Shown here in pieces: positions 33,924 through 35,518 of a DNA stretch of 35,518 bases. This stretch comes from SSF53 sp036170535 (GTDB lineage Bacteria > Spirochaetota > Leptospiria > Leptospirales > Leptonemataceae): NCBI GenBank assembly GCA_036170535.1, contig JAVHPJ010000169.1, positions 1 to 35,518 of the forward strand. Direction: 5' to 3'. The notes under the pieces were generated by a model. That model was not told the origin of the DNA. It made no database searches and worked only from the letters and a program-made list of their open reading frames with translations. The translations under genes were made by a program, and so were the position numbers. Numbering within the stretch: position 1 is the first letter of the stretch; every line of letters begins with the position of its first letter.

Positions 33924-34331
33924 TCACTCAGTTTTGGTATAGACGTACAAATGCAAGAGCGCGGCGCCGACGCGCAACACAACCCATGCGGCGCCCTCGG
34001 GCGGCGCGTCCGAAGGATTTAATCTCGGCGCGCGAATCTGGACCGGCGAACCGGCCGGGCGCTCCATAAAATATTCGCCCAGGGCGATATTCAGAAGCTC
34101 GCCGACCGTGTTCATTGCGAGATCCGCGTCCGGCGGCTCCGCCGGCTCCGACAGCGCGCGTTCCAGGACCCTGGCCGTAACCTGAATGGCGTGCACGGGC
34201 TCAATGCGAATGGCCGCTCCGCCGCTCGCCCCGCCGCGTAATTCGACGGCGATTGTCGCAAACGAGGCGTCGTTCGCCGCAACCGGTGCGACATCGACGC
34301 GCTCCACCGCAAGGCCGGTCAGCATCCGCAA
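33924..34331 (-). CDS. CheX/CheC-like protein
   Basis: 135 residues as annotated, small and soluble. The centre has DLAMNTVGELLNIALGEYF, fitting the CheC/CheX active-site helix x3-E-x2-N with Asn in place of the first Ser/Asp, followed about 21-25 residues later by proline (RAPRLNP). Such proteins remove phosphate from CheY. Flanking beta-strand segments (ATIAVELRGGASGGAAIRI and AAWVVLRVGAALLHLYVY) fit the CheX fold. The start is doubtful: this frame uses TTG at 34331, yet the in-frame sequence upstream to about 34376 continues to read like protein (LETLVTKIESTLRML) and has no standard start codon. It lies between receivers 2 and 3. Confidence 0.75.
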   Translation of the reverse strand: MRMLTGLAVERVDVAPVAANDASFATIAVELRGGASGGAAIRIEPVHAIQVTARVLERALSEPAEPPDADLAMNTVGELLNIALGEYFMERPAGSPVQIRAPRLNPSDAPPEGAAWVVLRVGAALLHLYVYTKTE

Positions 34332-34368
34332 GGTGGATTCGATTTTTGTAACGAGCGTTTCCAGACTG

Positions 34369-34734
34369 TTACCCTGCGCCCAGAGCGACTTTCAGAGTTT
34401 CACGCAGGTTCTCTTTTGAGAACGGTTTTACGATGAACTCGGCCGCGCCCAGATCTATGCTGCGTTTAATGTAAGCTTCTTCTCCCATGGAACTCACCAT
34501 TACCACGACCGCCCGGCGATCCAGGGCGCGAATTCCGCTTAAAGCGTCGATCCCCGTCATTTCACCGGCCAGCGCAATATCCATGGTCACCGCGTCGGGA
34601 CGCAGACTCTGGTAGAGACTCAAGGCCTCTTCGCCCGTTTTCGCTTCGCCGACGATTTCAAATTCGCCCTGCAGCGCATCCTTGATCATCATGCGAATAA
34701 ACGCCGCATCATCCACTATGAGTATGCGTTTCAT
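34369..34734 (-). CDS. Single-domain response regulator (CheY-like) 2
   Basis: Stand-alone receiver of 121 residues, very CheY-like at the N-terminus (RILIVDDAAFIRMMIKD). It has D8-D9, acceptor D52 in DAVTMDIALAGEMTGIDAL (two extra residues before the usual G-x-D), a Ser switch in VVMVSSMGEE, and lysine in FIVKPF. The first codon overlaps the last codons of receiver 1 by four bases (ATGA), so the two are translationally coupled and probably made in fixed proportion. No output domain. Confidence 0.95.
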   Translation of the reverse strand: MKRILIVDDAAFIRMMIKDALQGEFEIVGEAKTGEEALSLYQSLRPDAVTMDIALAGEMTGIDALSGIRALDRRAVVVMVSSMGEEAYIKRSIDLGAAEFIVKPFSKENLRETLKVALGAG

Positions 34735-35123
34735 CCCTGGCTCTCGCTCCGACTCCGCATCGCGAGCGCGGCCAGAGCCGCGCGCCGCAGATCTTGATCT
34801 TCAAACGGCTTTACCACAAAGTCGGTCACTCCCGCTTCGATGCATTCACGCAAAAGATCCGGCGCGTCGACCGCGGAGACGACTATTACGCGCGCAGTCG
34901 CATCCGCGCGCAGAATCGCCTTCAACGCATCGAGCCCGCTCAATCCGTGCATCACAAGATCAAGCAGCACGAGCGCAGGCCGACGCTGCAAGTAGATCCG
35001 CAGGCATTCGTCGCCGCTTTCCGTTTCGAGTATTTCAGCGAACCGAACGCCCCGCAATGCGCGCCGTACGGCGTAGCGCACGTAGTACGAATCGTCCGCG
35101 ATCAAAAGTACGGGCGCGCCCAT
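34731..35123 (-). CDS. Single-domain response regulator (CheY-like) 1
   Basis: Stand-alone receiver of 130 residues. It has acidic pair D10-D11 (LIADDSYYVRYAV), acceptor D55 in LVLLDLVMHGLSGLDAL, a Ser switch in VIVVSAV, and lysine in FVVKPFEDQDL. All residues needed for phosphorylation are kept. It starts one base after the stop of the CheC-like gene and ends in an ATGA overlap with receiver 2. No DNA-binding or enzyme domain follows. Confidence 0.94.
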   Translation of the reverse strand: MGAPVLLIADDSYYVRYAVRRALRGVRFAEILETESGDECLRIYLQRRPALVLLDLVMHGLSGLDALKAILRADATARVIVVSAVDAPDLLRECIEAGVTDFVVKPFEDQDLRRAALAALAMRSRSESQG

Positions 35124-35124
35124 T

Positions 35125-35518
35125 TCAGCCTGCGCTCCTTCTCATCAGTCCCGCGTCCATGAGTCCGGCGAAGCCGTCGGGCCCCGGCGCGATGTAAAAG
35201 GACGCCAGGGTTTGATCCGTATCATCGGCGAACTCCGCTTCCACAAGGAGCAACCGCGCATCATCGGCGGTCTGGAAGGGACCGCGTTCAAAGAGCAATT
35301 CGGCCGGATCCAGAAAGGCCGGCGTCGTCGGCAGCACCCGCACGCCCGCGGCGGCCGACATTGCATTTGTAAAAGATGCGGCCAGAAGATTCGTCATTTC
35401 CCGCACCGCGGAAATCGCTTTTGCATCGAGCGCCGGCAGTGCAGGCTCCTCAAACATCAAGCGGGCCAGTCGCAGGGCGTTATCGCGCGTGAGCACGAGC
35501 GCCTGACCGCCGACGGAC
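35125..35518 (-). CDS. CheC-like CheY-P phosphatase (5' end outside window)
   Basis: C-terminal part of a gene cut by the right edge. The open frame continues upstream of the GTG at 35496 to the window end (SVGGQALVLTRDNALRLA), and that stretch resembles the usual run-in to CheC. The active-site helix SAVREMTNLLAASFTNAMS and the following sequence match the CheC consensus exactly: S-x3-E-x2-N-x22-P. CheC family proteins dephosphorylate CheY and may also bind CheD. Only one such motif is in the visible part. It is coupled to receiver 1 (1-bp gap), which is a natural substrate. Confidence 0.85.
   Translation of the reverse strand, partial: SVGGQALVLTRDNALRLARLMFEEPALPALDAKAISAVREMTNLLAASFTNAMSAAAGVRVLPTTPAFLDPAELLFERGPFQTADDARLLLVEAEFADDTDQTLASFYIAPGPDGFAGLMDAGLMRRSAG

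Overview
The window is a GC-rich bacterial chromosome segment, densely coding and mostly on the minus strand. I see no mobile elements, CRISPR arrays, rRNA or tRNA. Several protein architectures point to a spirochaete of the Leptospira/Leptonema branch: a SpoIIE-type phosphatase fused to an N-terminal multi-TM region and a C-terminal TPR, a DUF1577-like PilZ protein, and a protein with two cyclic-nucleotide-binding domains around a TPR-like linker. This assignment rests on remembered architectures, not on a database search.

Layout. (1) 1-2847, minus: an ABC importer (lipoprotein, permease, ATPase) that reads by ATGA overlap into the start of a DUF1989 'urea carboxylase-associated' gene cut by the left edge. 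This is the front of a urea/guanidine carboxylase locus. (2) 3231-7630, plus: a TolC-like outer-membrane factor overlapping an AcrB-type RND pump, with no adaptor gene between them. (3) 7652-12879, minus: a membrane-anchored YcgR/PilZ-like protein, a CitE/malyl-CoA-lyase-type enzyme with a clear intrinsic terminator, hisE and hisF, and an NhaD-like Na+/H+ antiporter. (4) 13019-18824, minus: the large SpoIIE phosphatase behind a strong, apparently leaderless sigma70-type promoter, hisS, and the PilZ/DUF1577-like protein. (5) 18915-28219, minus: a tightly packed series mutA-mutB-meaB-rpiA-SPL-like radical SAM-PD40/OmpA lipid/peptidoglycan-facing protein, mostly with 1-59 bp overlaps or very short gaps. 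It joins methylmalonyl-CoA mutase and its GTPase chaperone with pentose-phosphate, radical-SAM and envelope functions. (6) 28308-29522, minus: the double cNMP-binding protein, behind a 472-bp intergenic region with operator-like repeats. (7) 29995-30498, plus: a small HAD phosphatase converging on group 8.

(8) 30495-35518, minus: the most unusual part. It is a compact chemosensory-like operon holding four stand-alone receiver-domain proteins, two CheC/CheX-type phosphatase-like proteins (one with an exact S-x3-E-x2-N-x22-P motif), a 7-TM protein ending in a long helical tail, an unrecognised acidic protein and a TPR periplasmic protein. No histidine kinase, CheA, CheW or output domain is visible in the window. 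It looks like a phosphoryl-relay or phosphate-sink module and is the best candidate here for an undescribed system.
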